Positions 55,207-63,564 of a stretch of 64,000 nucleotides of DNA are shown here, piece after piece. The first letter of the stretch is position 1, and each line of letters opens with the position of its first letter. The stretch is from an uncultured Pelagibacteraceae bacterium (GTDB lineage: Bacteria > Pseudomonadota > Alphaproteobacteria > Pelagibacterales > Pelagibacteraceae): positions 1-64,000 of the forward strand of contig CACIMN010000004.1 of NCBI GenBank assembly GCA_902587755.1, given 5' to 3'. The notes below the pieces were generated by a model. It saw only the letters and a list, made by a program, of their open reading frames with translations, did not search any database and had not been told where the DNA came from. The position numbers were made by a program, and so were the translations under genes.

Positions 55207-56292
55207 TTATTTTGGGTCTAATGCTCTAGCATCAATACTATTCCATCCAATATTTATATCTTGACTAACTTTTAATTCTAAATTGGATGTACTGTTAGGG
55301 ACTTTAAGAATAAACTCAGAGCTTCCTAAAAGATTCAATCTTACCCTTGTATGATCTCCGTGATAAATTACTTCTTCAATCTTACCAGTAAACATATTAT
55401 CCATTTTCTCACTTGGATTTATCAATGCTCTTTCAGGTCTCAATGAAACAGTAGTTTTTTCACCTTTAGACTTTACTGATATAGGATTAGCTAATATTTC
55501 TGAATTAGCTAATTTAACTTTACATTTATCTTTATCAATATCTACTATTTCTCCGTTAAAAGTATTATTTTCACCAATAAACTCTGCAACAAAAGAATTC
55601 ACTGGTTTTTCATATAATTCTGCAGGATTTGAAAGTTGTTGTACTTTTCCATCATTGAATACAGCTATTCGGTTTGACATGGTTAATGCCTCACTTTGAT
55701 CATGAGTTACATATACAACTGTTACACCAATACTTTCATGAATATGTTTAATTTCATATTGCATACTTTCTCTTAAATTTTTATCTAATGCACCCAAAGG
55801 CTCGTCCATTAAAACAACTGCTGGATCAAATACCAATGCTCTCGCAACTGCTACCCTTTGTTGTTGACCACCTGATAGCTGAGCTGGCATTCTGGTTTCA
55901 AAACCGTTAAGTGAAACCATCGATAAAGCTTTATCAACTTTTTTATCTATTTCATCTTTTTCAACTTTTCTTACTCTTAATGGGAACGCTAAGTTTTCAT
56001 ATACTGTCATATGTGGAAACAATGCATAGTTTTGAAAAACCATACCAATACCTCTCTTATGTGGAGGAATGTTAGAAATTATATTTCCATCTAATAATAT
56101 TTCACCGTGAGTTGGCGTTTCAAATCCAGCTAACATCATCAAACAAGTTGTTTTACCTGAACCAGATGGACCAAGCATAGTTATGAACTCCCCTTCTGCA
56201 ATATCTAATTGAAGATCTTTAACGACAAGAACTTTACCGTCATAACTTTTATCTACTTTGTCGAATTTTACAAACTCTGGATTTTTAGACAT
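55207..56292 (-). CDS. potA: Polyamine-type ABC transporter ATP-binding protein (PotA family)
   Basis: A 361-residue ATPase with Walker A GPSGSGKTT at 41-49, signature LSGGQ at 139-143, Walker B VLMDE at 160-164 and a C-terminal TOBE domain. It powers the PotB/PotC permease downstream. In order on the strand it precedes the binding-protein gene by 129 bases, so it may be expressed from its own or from the DoeA-type promoter. Length is normal for PotA. Confidence 0.92.
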   Translation of the reverse strand: MSKNPEFVKFDKVDKSYDGKVLVVKDLQLDIAEGEFITMLGPSGSGKTTCLMMLAGFETPTHGEILLDGNIISNIPPHKRGIGMVFQNYALFPHMTVYENLAFPLRVRKVEKDEIDKKVDKALSMVSLNGFETRMPAQLSGGQQQRVAVARALVFDPAVVLMDEPLGALDKNLRESMQYEIKHIHESIGVTVVYVTHDQSEALTMSNRIAVFNDGKVQQLSNPAELYEKPVNSFVAEFIGENNTFNGEIVDIDKDKCKVKLANSEILANPISVKSKGEKTTVSLRPERALINPSEKMDNMFTGKIEEVIYHGDHTRVRLNLLGSSEFILKVPNSTSNLELKVSQDINIGWNSIDARALDPK

Positions 56293-56337
56293 AAAAGTGA
56301 ATATAAAACATTTGTGTAAATAGATTTCAATAGCTAA

Positions 56338-57507
56338 TTAACTCTTAATATGAAGCTCTTTTGGAAAATTACAGAACAATTCTGATCCATTCTCTGTAAC
56401 TCTTATTGCCTCAGATGCTTCAACACCCCAATCACCAAACTGCATCACTGCTATCATATGAAAACAAACATTAGGCTCAAGTATTGTCATATCTCCCTTA
56501 TAAATATTAAGCGTATGTTCACCCCAATCAGGAGGATAACCAATTCCTATCGAATAGCCTGTTCTAGATTTTTTTTCTATTCCGTATTTATCTAATATTT
56601 TCCAAAAAGCTTGAGCAACATCATCTGCTGTATTGCCAGGTTTAATTTGACTTATGCCTGCATTTAAAGCTTCGATTGTTTTATTCATTGTATCAATCTT
56701 TAATTGATTAGGCTTTCCTAACAAAACTGTTCTCGCCATTGGAGCATGATATCTCTTATAAACACCAGATAATTCAATAATTGTAGCCTCACCTTCTACA
56801 AATTTATCTTGTGTTGCTGTTAAATGTGAAGCTGAAGTACCTTTTCCTGTTGGAAGTAAAGTTGCAATACTAGAATATTCACCTCCAAATTCCTCTGTTC
56901 CATAAAATAAAGTTTTTTGAATTTCACCAACTGCATCACACTGTCTGACACCTGGTTTAATAACCTCCATTGCAGTTTTCATTCCTTTTTCAGAAATTTT
57001 TGCGGCAGATTTCATGAAATCTATTTCGGCATTTGATTTAACTAGTCTAGCCCAGTTAACTAAACGATCGCTATCTTTAATCTTTGAGTTAGGCAACCCT
57101 TGCTTTATTTTTTCATAACAAAACGCAGTGAAGTAATGTGCATCCATTTCTAGGCCAATACATGAGTTGTCCCATTTTCTTTCTTTTATAATTTCTACTA
57201 GGTTGTCATAAGGATGTTTTGGCCATGTGTGAATATAATTTTCATCATAAACTAAAATATTCTCATCCTTTAAATAAGTTTTAATATATGCACCACCTGC
57301 ATCTTGAGCCCTTACAAAACATAAAGGCTCATCTTCATCTATATGAACAATTGCACATTGTGCATAATAAAAAGACCAAGCATCATAACCTGTTAGGTAA
57401 TTCATATTGTTAGTGTCATGTGAGATTAAAAGTTCGATGCCTTTTTCTTGCATCATTTTTTTAACTTTTTTTAATCTTTGCTTGTATTCTTCTTTTGTGA
57501 AAAGCAT
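56338..57507 (-). CDS. doeA: Ectoine hydrolase-type M24 family enzyme (DoeA/EutD-like)
   Basis: A 389-residue pita-bread-fold protein. Stretches NMNYLTGYDAWSFYYAQC, SRTGYSIGIGYPPDWGEH and VEASEAIRVTENGSELFCNF match DoeA/EutD from memory. At the two metal-site Asp positions of true M24 peptidases it has Glu245 and His254 (ELSGVYKRYHAPMART), so it is not a standard metallo-aminopeptidase, as in creatinase and ectoine hydrolase. DoeA opens the ectoine ring to N-acetyl-diaminobutyrate. It overlaps the EutA-like gene (TAATG) and precedes potA by 45 bases. A prolidase label would be the generic annotation. Confidence 0.77.
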   Translation of the reverse strand: MLFTKEEYKQRLKKVKKMMQEKGIELLISHDTNNMNYLTGYDAWSFYYAQCAIVHIDEDEPLCFVRAQDAGGAYIKTYLKDENILVYDENYIHTWPKHPYDNLVEIIKERKWDNSCIGLEMDAHYFTAFCYEKIKQGLPNSKIKDSDRLVNWARLVKSNAEIDFMKSAAKISEKGMKTAMEVIKPGVRQCDAVGEIQKTLFYGTEEFGGEYSSIATLLPTGKGTSASHLTATQDKFVEGEATIIELSGVYKRYHAPMARTVLLGKPNQLKIDTMNKTIEALNAGISQIKPGNTADDVAQAFWKILDKYGIEKKSRTGYSIGIGYPPDWGEHTLNIYKGDMTILEPNVCFHMIAVMQFGDWGVEASEAIRVTENGSELFCNFPKELHIKS

Positions 57508-58253
57508 TAATTTTCTTTAAATAATTTACCAAATCCTTCGACAGAATTATTTTTATTTATTTTAACAAGGGTATCCCAAATCAAAGCCTGGTTGCTAGAT
57601 AAAACTGTAATATTTAATTTTTTCTCTAATTTATCAATAATTGGCAATACTGGTAAAGCTGTACAAGAAACAAAGAGTGCCTCTGCCCCATTTAAATCTA
57701 TTTCAGATAGAACATTATATAAATAATTCTGATCAACTTTTCCGATATCGTAATCAGCCTTTATATCAAAGTAAGAATTTGAAGTAACTTCAAATCCTTC
57801 GCTTTTAAAATATTCCAAAACTTCGTCGTTAAGTTTTTTGCTATAAGGTGTAAATAGACTTATTTTATTTATATTTAATTTCTTTAATGCTTTGATTGCA
57901 GCAGTACTTGGAGTTGTAACTTCCGCCATGGGTTTTGCAGCTTTTACTTTTTTCTCAATTGATTCATAACCGGCAGCTATTGTTCCAGATGTACAACCAT
58001 AAACAACACAATCGATATCCTGATCAGGTAATATATCTTTTGTTACGTCGGTAACTTTATTTGACATTTTAATCAAATTTTCTTTTGTTAGTGGGTTATA
58101 ACATTCGATACGATTTACAAAGAAATCGACTTCTCTATCCTTAATGACGTTTATAAAATCTCTTTCAATCATAAAATCGCTTGCAAGCGCAATAAGACCA
58201 ATTCTTGGATTAGATTTGGTAATGTATTTAGGATCTATTTTTGTTGAATTCAT
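57507..58253 (-). CDS. eutA: EutA-like Asp/Glu racemase (maleate isomerase) family protein
   Basis: A 248-residue protein with two catalytic cysteines in VVYGCTSGTIA (Cys87) and LFVSCTALPVLP (Cys197). The N-terminal part RIGLIALASDFMIERDF and the VNRIECYNPLT segment agree with EutA of ectoine-utilisation clusters. Its reaction in that pathway is not established. It is the first gene of the minus-strand set and is coupled to the DoeA-like gene, strongly favouring an ectoine-type function over simple aspartate racemase. Confidence 0.75.
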   Translation of the reverse strand: MNSTKIDPKYITKSNPRIGLIALASDFMIERDFINVIKDREVDFFVNRIECYNPLTKENLIKMSNKVTDVTKDILPDQDIDCVVYGCTSGTIAAGYESIEKKVKAAKPMAEVTTPSTAAIKALKKLNINKISLFTPYSKKLNDEVLEYFKSEGFEVTSNSYFDIKADYDIGKVDQNYLYNVLSEIDLNGAEALFVSCTALPVLPIIDKLEKKLNITVLSSNQALIWDTLVKINKNNSVEGFGKLFKEN

Positions 58254-58311
58254 ATTTTAAAAGGTGAATATATCAGAAGTTCTTTAATAATCATTAATAT
58301 AAAAAATAGGT

Positions 58312-59184
58312 ATGAATATAAAAGATACTTTCGTAGCATCCTTAGTGCCTATTTTTTTAGGCTTTGGTTTTGTTATAGCTAAACCAGCTTTTGAGTCTTT
58401 CCCTCCTATTCTTTTAATGGGAATCAGATTTACATTTGCTGCTTCATTGTTAATTTGGTGGTTTCCAATTCCAAAAGGATATTTAAAAAGAATTTTTGCT
58501 GCATCATTAGTAGCTAATACGTTGCAATATAGTATTACATATACTGGTTTAGATTTAATTGATGCATCTTCAGCAGTTCTTTTGGTTCAGATGGAAGTTC
58601 CGTTTGGAGTTATTTTTGCTTACTTCATGCTTAAGGAGAAACCAACTATCAGAGCTTTAATAGGTATAGCTGTTGCATTTGTTGGTGTTTATATTTTAAC
58701 TGGATCTCCTAACTTAGATGGAAAGTTTATTGGAATTGGACTTACAATTTTAGGCTCTGCTATATGGGCTCTAGGACAAGTTATGGTTAAACCTTTAAGC
58801 AAAGAAATAAATCCTTTAGCTTTAGTTGCTTGGTTAGCATTATTCTCTGGACCAACATTAGTAATGCTATCTGCAATAATTGATGGAAATACAATTAATT
58901 ATCTAACATATGCAAAATTTGATCATTGGATTATTGCTATTTATATTGGTTTCATCATGCAGCCAATTACATACGGTTGTTTCTATTATGTTTTAAAAAA
59001 CAACCCACTTTATAAAGTACTTCCTATTGTTACTATGGGTATACCCCCAACAGGTTTACTAGCCGCTATATTTCTTTTAGGTGAAGAACCAACAGCAGAA
59101 TTATTTATAGGTGGTGCAATTATCATAGTTGGTGTGATTTTAATTGTATTTACAAAAAACAAAAAAGAAGGGGAAATAAAATGA
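58312..59184 (+). CDS. DMT superfamily transporter (EamA family), copy 2
   Basis: A 290-residue membrane protein with about ten helices and two EamA repeats. FLGFGFVIAKPAFESFPPI and VLLVQMEVPFGVIFAYFMLKE are family features. It overlaps the next gene by ATGA, so it is cotranscribed with a hydroxyacid dehydrogenase and an aldehyde dehydrogenase. It may move the substrate or product of those enzymes. It is only distantly similar to the EamA protein at 2894. Confidence 0.88.
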   Translation: MNIKDTFVASLVPIFLGFGFVIAKPAFESFPPILLMGIRFTFAASLLIWWFPIPKGYLKRIFAASLVANTLQYSITYTGLDLIDASSAVLLVQMEVPFGVIFAYFMLKEKPTIRALIGIAVAFVGVYILTGSPNLDGKFIGIGLTILGSAIWALGQVMVKPLSKEINPLALVAWLALFSGPTLVMLSAIIDGNTINYLTYAKFDHWIIAIYIGFIMQPITYGCFYYVLKNNPLYKVLPIVTMGIPPTGLLAAIFLLGEEPTAELFIGGAIIIVGVILIVFTKNKKEGEIK

Positions 59185-60122
59185 AAATTGGATTTATCGG
59201 TTTAGGTAATGTTGGAGGAAAACTTGCTGGAAGTTTGTTAAGAAATAACTTTGATCTTACTGTAAGAGATTTGGATGAAAATTTAACAAATTCTTTAAAA
59301 GACTTAGGCGCTAAAGTTGCAAAATCCCCAAAAGAATTAGCTGAACAATCCAATTTAATCATTACCTCTCTTCCTTCTCCTGAGATTTCTGCAGAAGTTA
59401 TGGAAAGTCAAGATGGAGTTCTTAATGGTCTATCAGAAAATAAAATTTGGCTAGAAATGAGCACAACAGACGAAAACGAGGTTAAGAGACTTGGTGATAA
59501 GGTAATAGAAAAAAAAGCTATCCCTTTGGATGGACCTGTGAGTGGCGGATGCCATAGAGCAGCAACGGGCAATATTGCAATATTTGTTGGTGGGGAAAGA
59601 AAAGCATTTGAAAAAATTTTACCTGCATTAACTGTAATGGGAAGAAAAATATTGCACACTGGTGAGCTTGGTACAGCAAGTGTATTAAAAGTAATTACAA
59701 ATTATCTAGCATCTGTTCATTTAGTTGCATTAGGTGAGGCTTGGACTGTAGCAAAAAAATCTAATTTGGATTTGGCAAAAACTTATAAAGGAATTGCTAT
59801 TTCTTCTGGTAACTCATTTGTACATGAAACTGAGAGCCAGGTTATATTAAATGGATCTTATAATATAAATTTTACAATGGATTTAGTTTTAAAGGATACA
59901 GGTCTATTTGATAATCTAGCGAAAAAACTTAATACTCCTTTAGAAATTTCTCCACAAATAGTTGAAATTTTTAAAGATGGTCAAAAAAAATATGGTTCCA
60001 GGGCTTGGTCTTCAATGATTGTAAAAAGGATGGAGGATTTAAATAATATTAATTTTAGAGCTGATGGTTTTCCTGATGAGTTAATTGATAGTGAGCCAGA
60101 GGAAAAAGGATATGAAATTTAA
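59181..60122 (+). CDS. 3-hydroxyisobutyrate dehydrogenase-like NAD(P)-dependent oxidoreductase
   Basis: A 313-residue beta-hydroxyacid dehydrogenase. NAD motif GFIGLGNVGGKLAGSLLRN at 3-21, substrate motif DGPVSGGCHRAATG near 115-128 and a catalytic-lysine segment KVITNYLAS near 170. Family members oxidise 3-hydroxyisobutyrate, tartronate semialdehyde or 6-phosphogluconate-like acids. It has AAGGGG just before the ATG and sits between a DMT transporter and an aldehyde dehydrogenase, so a short hydroxyacid is likely. Confidence 0.85.
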   Translation: MKIGFIGLGNVGGKLAGSLLRNNFDLTVRDLDENLTNSLKDLGAKVAKSPKELAEQSNLIITSLPSPEISAEVMESQDGVLNGLSENKIWLEMSTTDENEVKRLGDKVIEKKAIPLDGPVSGGCHRAATGNIAIFVGGERKAFEKILPALTVMGRKILHTGELGTASVLKVITNYLASVHLVALGEAWTVAKKSNLDLAKTYKGIAISSGNSFVHETESQVILNGSYNINFTMDLVLKDTGLFDNLAKKLNTPLEISPQIVEIFKDGQKKYGSRAWSSMIVKRMEDLNNINFRADGFPDELIDSEPEEKGYEI

Positions 60123-60142
60123 TTAATGTGTTAAGATAGAAA

Positions 60143-61573
60143 ATGTTAGATAAAAGAAAATTTTACATTAATGGTCAATGGGTTGATCCAATTAAAAAAA
60201 ATGATTTTGAAGTCATTAATCCATGCAATGAGGAGCCTTTTGCTATTATTTCTTTAGGTTCAACAGAAGACACAGATTTAGCAGTTAAATCAGCAAAAAA
60301 TGCATTTGAAAGCTGGAAAGAAACAAGCAAGGAAGAAAGGCTTAGTTTACTTGAAAAATTATCATCAGTTTATAAAAAAAGATTTAATGAAATGGCCGAG
60401 GCTATTTCTCTTGAAATGGGTGCGCCAATGGATTGGGCAACAGATGTTCAAACAGCTTCAGGGAAAGATCATTTAGATGATTTTATTTTAAGATTAAAAA
60501 ATTTTAAATTTGATGAACACTTTGATAATAAATCAAATAATCATATCTATTATGAGCCAATTGGAGTTTGTGGATTAATCACACCGTGGAATTGGCCAAT
60601 TAATCAAATTGCTTTGAAGGTTGTTCCAGCATTCGCAACTGGATGTACAATGATTTTAAAACCATCAGAGATTGCTCCTATTTCTGGAATGCTATTTGCA
60701 GAAATGATTGATGAAGCAGGTTTTCCAAAAGGAGTATTTAATTTAGTAAATGGTAATGGTGAAGGAGTAGGAACTGATATTTCAAGCCACCCTGATATTG
60801 ACATGGTTTCTTTTACAGGTTCAACACGAGCAGGAAGATTAATTTCAAAAAACGCTGCAGAAACAATTAAAAGAGTTTGTCTTGAATTAGGTGGTAAAGG
60901 TGGAAACATTGTTTTTGCTGACAGTTATAAAGATGCAGTAAGAGATGGCATTCGAAATGTAATGAGCAATTCTGGTCAATCTTGTGATGCACCAACTAGA
61001 ATGCTTGTTGAAAAATCAATTTATGAAAGAGCTGTTAAAGAAGCGGTTGATGAAGCAAACAAAATTAAAGTAGATCAAGCTTCAAAAAAAGGAGATCATA
61101 TAGGACCAGTAATTTCTAAAGTTCAATATGATAAAATTATAAATCTTATTGAAAGTGGAATTTCTGAAGGTGCAACTCTTGCAGCAGGTGGACCTGAGTT
61201 ACCAAATGGTTTGAACAAAGGATACTTTATTAAACCAACTATATTTACAGATGTAACTAATGAAATGAGAATTGCTAAAGAAGAAATTTTTGGACCTGTG
61301 TTATCTATAATTCAATTTGAAACTGAGGATGAGGCAGTCAATATTGTAAACGATACTTCTTATGGTCTTGGAAATTATTTACAAACTGAAGATAGAGAGA
61401 AAGCACATAGAGTTGCAAAAAAATTAAGATCAGGCTGTGTTTATATTAATGGCAATGGAGCTGATGCCGGAACTCCATTTGGTGGTTACAGGCAATCGGG
61501 TAATGGTAGAGAAGGAGGTGTTTGGGGCCTTGAGGAATATCTTGAAGTAAAAAATGTTACTGGTTGGAATTAA
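60143..61573 (+). CDS. Aldehyde dehydrogenase (NAD(P)+), paralogue 2
   Basis: A 476-residue aldehyde dehydrogenase with Glu248 (CLELGGKGGN) and Cys281 (NSGQSCDAPTRM) and the ITPWNWPINQIALK segment of broad-specificity enzymes. It differs by a single residue in length from the enzyme at 45677 and is co-linear with it, so the two are paralogues. Its neighbours are a dioxygenase and a class II aldolase, which would fit an amino-aldehyde such as 4-trimethylaminobutyraldehyde. The 3' end overlaps the convergent dioxygenase gene by 17 bases. Confidence 0.92.
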   Translation: MLDKRKFYINGQWVDPIKKNDFEVINPCNEEPFAIISLGSTEDTDLAVKSAKNAFESWKETSKEERLSLLEKLSSVYKKRFNEMAEAISLEMGAPMDWATDVQTASGKDHLDDFILRLKNFKFDEHFDNKSNNHIYYEPIGVCGLITPWNWPINQIALKVVPAFATGCTMILKPSEIAPISGMLFAEMIDEAGFPKGVFNLVNGNGEGVGTDISSHPDIDMVSFTGSTRAGRLISKNAAETIKRVCLELGGKGGNIVFADSYKDAVRDGIRNVMSNSGQSCDAPTRMLVEKSIYERAVKEAVDEANKIKVDQASKKGDHIGPVISKVQYDKIINLIESGISEGATLAAGGPELPNGLNKGYFIKPTIFTDVTNEMRIAKEEIFGPVLSIIQFETEDEAVNIVNDTSYGLGNYLQTEDREKAHRVAKKLRSGCVYINGNGADAGTPFGGYRQSGNGREGGVWGLEEYLEVKNVTGWN

Positions 61574-62708
61574 CCGAATTTTTTAAATATCTAAGTCTTC
61601 CAATAATTTCATCTCGATCCATGTAATATCCTTGCAAGTGTCTATGTCCTGAGTTTGGATCATATTCAGTTCTACCGTGTAATAATCGTCTATTGTTAAA
61701 AGAAAAAATATCACCTGGTTCTAATCTAAATCTAATCTGAAATTGATCGTCATGAAGCAAATTTCCAAATCGGTGATGAGCTTTGTAAACTTTATCCATC
61801 AAATCAGGATGACAGTCTAAAGCATCCATGGTTGCTACACTAAACCTTATATCGTGGTAATCGTTATCTTTGGTTAGAGATATCGCAGGTGCATAATAAC
61901 TTCTTACAGACTCTTGTGTATAATCCATGTCTCTAAATTTTAAGTGAACGTTTACTAACGTATCAAATATTTCTTTCTCATTTTTTCTCAAATAATCCGC
62001 TACCGCAAAGCCATCCACAGCGGATGAATCTCCTCCCGTTGCTGAATTTACTAAACAATGAAGAAATTGATATCCAGGTGGTGTTTCAAACCATGGTAAA
62101 TCCATATGATTTCTCAAAGCATGCGCTGTGTAAGCAGAATTATTTGGTTTAGGAATGTTAATTACTTCAAACGGTGTTTTAAAAAAAGTTTCTCTGGTAT
62201 GGCTAATTCTATTTAGAATTTTAAAGCCAGAATTATTTTTAGTTGGAGCATTTTTTACTATAGCAATTCCAGTGTGATGTAAGAGCTCCAACCATCTGAC
62301 AAGTCCCTCATCTGAACTCATAATTTTATCATGTTCAATCTCAATTGACTTCAGATCATTTTGTAAAGAGTTGTCCCAAAGTTGATATGGAGATTTATAT
62401 TCTAAATTATTTTTTATAGTATAGCAGTTTTCTCTTAACCAATTTTGGTCGTAATAACTTACGTGGTCACCTTCACTCCATTCAATTTCAAGCTTACCTT
62501 CATTATTTACTGTAAATTTTTTTGGATTAATTTTGTTTGATACTTTTAAAATATTAAACATTCTATGACGTGAGTCTTTATCGTGTGCAGTTGGACAATT
62601 ATCTCTTAACCATAAATAATTAAATTTACTTTTTTTTCCATCGCTCCAGTCAACTTCTAAATTTGTAGAATTTTTAGTTATATTTTTAATTGTAAAATTT
62701 TGTTCCAT
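61557..62708 (-). CDS. Gamma-butyrobetaine hydroxylase-like Fe(II)/2-oxoglutarate dioxygenase
   Basis: A 383-residue protein with an N-terminal DUF971-like domain (about 1-105) and a TauD/TfdA oxygenase domain. The iron ligands are His201-x-Asp203 (RNHMDLPW) and His344 (RRLLHGRTEY), and the 2-oxoglutarate arginine would be Arg358 or near. Animal BBOX carries a Cys/His zinc site in the first domain; here LRDNCPTAHD keeps Cys38 but lacks the next two cysteines, so zinc binding is doubtful. It may hydroxylate gamma-butyrobetaine or trimethyllysine. It is coupled to the aldolase gene (1-base overlap). Confidence 0.83.
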   Translation of the reverse strand: MEQNFTIKNITKNSTNLEVDWSDGKKSKFNYLWLRDNCPTAHDKDSRHRMFNILKVSNKINPKKFTVNNEGKLEIEWSEGDHVSYYDQNWLRENCYTIKNNLEYKSPYQLWDNSLQNDLKSIEIEHDKIMSSDEGLVRWLELLHHTGIAIVKNAPTKNNSGFKILNRISHTRETFFKTPFEVINIPKPNNSAYTAHALRNHMDLPWFETPPGYQFLHCLVNSATGGDSSAVDGFAVADYLRKNEKEIFDTLVNVHLKFRDMDYTQESVRSYYAPAISLTKDNDYHDIRFSVATMDALDCHPDLMDKVYKAHHRFGNLLHDDQFQIRFRLEPGDIFSFNNRRLLHGRTEYDPNSGHRHLQGYYMDRDEIIGRLRYLKNSVNSNQ

Positions 62709-63439
62709 TAATTTTTATAATTTGAATGTTCTCTCTCTAGTTTTCTTAATAAAGCAGCCCACTCTGTTTTTCCATCATAATTATAATCATCAGAGTCACT
62801 CATGTTTTCCCAGAAATATGCAGCTTTTTGTTTATCTATTTCATGTTTATTTAAACCCATAGCAAGATTTTTTACCTGAACTGAACATGCTTGCTCTAGA
62901 TAATAAGCTCTAAAAAATGCTTCTGCAGCAGTTTTTCCTACTGTGTAATATCCATGATTTCTAGTAATCAAAATATCATGTTTGCTAATTAGATTTTCAA
63001 ATTTACTTCCAAATTCTTTGTCCTCAACAAATTCATAATCAATATATCCAACAAGATGATTTAAATAAACTGCAGCCTGTGAGAGATACATTAAACCCTC
63101 TTTAGTGCCACCAACCGCCATCACATCGTTGGCATGTCCGTGAACATAAAAGTTTACATCATTTCTTTTGTTAAAAATCCATTGAGCAAGATTAATGCAT
63201 CCATCGTTTAACCAAGGTCCCTCTGGATCTAATTTTTTTCCGTTTTGATCAATTTTAACTAAGGATGAAGCAGTAATTTCTTCATAAAACATTCCATATG
63301 GATGAACGAAAGAACAATTCTTATCTTCAGCAGATCTTGCCCCTGCACATTGATTTGCAAGATCTGTCATTCCGTACATATGTAAAATTCTATAGAGAGC
63401 AGACAACTCTAGTCGCACATCTTTATCTGTTTGCGCCAT
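62708..63439 (-). CDS. Class II aldolase/adducin family protein
   Basis: A 243-residue class II aldolase-type protein. Metal-site residues are His100 and His102 (YVHGHAND) and His162 (TRNHGYYTVG). It resembles fuculose-phosphate aldolase relatives of unknown substrate common in proteobacteria. The start is taken at ATG 63439; a TTG two codons earlier is in frame but unnecessary. It is the first gene of the pair with the dioxygenase. A retro-aldol reaction on a hydroxylated amino acid is a reasonable but unproven role. Confidence 0.82.
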   Translation of the reverse strand: MAQTDKDVRLELSALYRILHMYGMTDLANQCAGARSAEDKNCSFVHPYGMFYEEITASSLVKIDQNGKKLDPEGPWLNDGCINLAQWIFNKRNDVNFYVHGHANDVMAVGGTKEGLMYLSQAAVYLNHLVGYIDYEFVEDKEFGSKFENLISKHDILITRNHGYYTVGKTAAEAFFRAYYLEQACSVQVKNLAMGLNKHEIDKQKAAYFWENMSDSDDYNYDGKTEWAALLRKLEREHSNYKN

Positions 63440-63500
63440 ATACAAAATTCTTATTTAAAAAATAATTAAAAGCAAATAAATACAACCTTTATTTCTTAAA

Positions 63501-63520
63501 ACAATTGTAAGTTGTATAAT
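63501..63520 (+). promoter_or_regulatory. Palindrome and -10 box before the ProV-type gene
   Basis: ACAATTGT (63501-63508) is a perfect palindrome, and a perfect TATAAT lies at 63515-63520, 44 bases before the ATG at 63565. TACAAC (63481-63486) and GTTGTA (63511-63516) form a further inverted repeat around it. I see no good -35 box. The arrangement could be an operator overlapping a promoter between divergent operons. Confidence 0.38.
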
Positions 63521-63564
63521 ATTTGTTTTACATATGATGATTGTAACTGTTAGAACATTGCATC

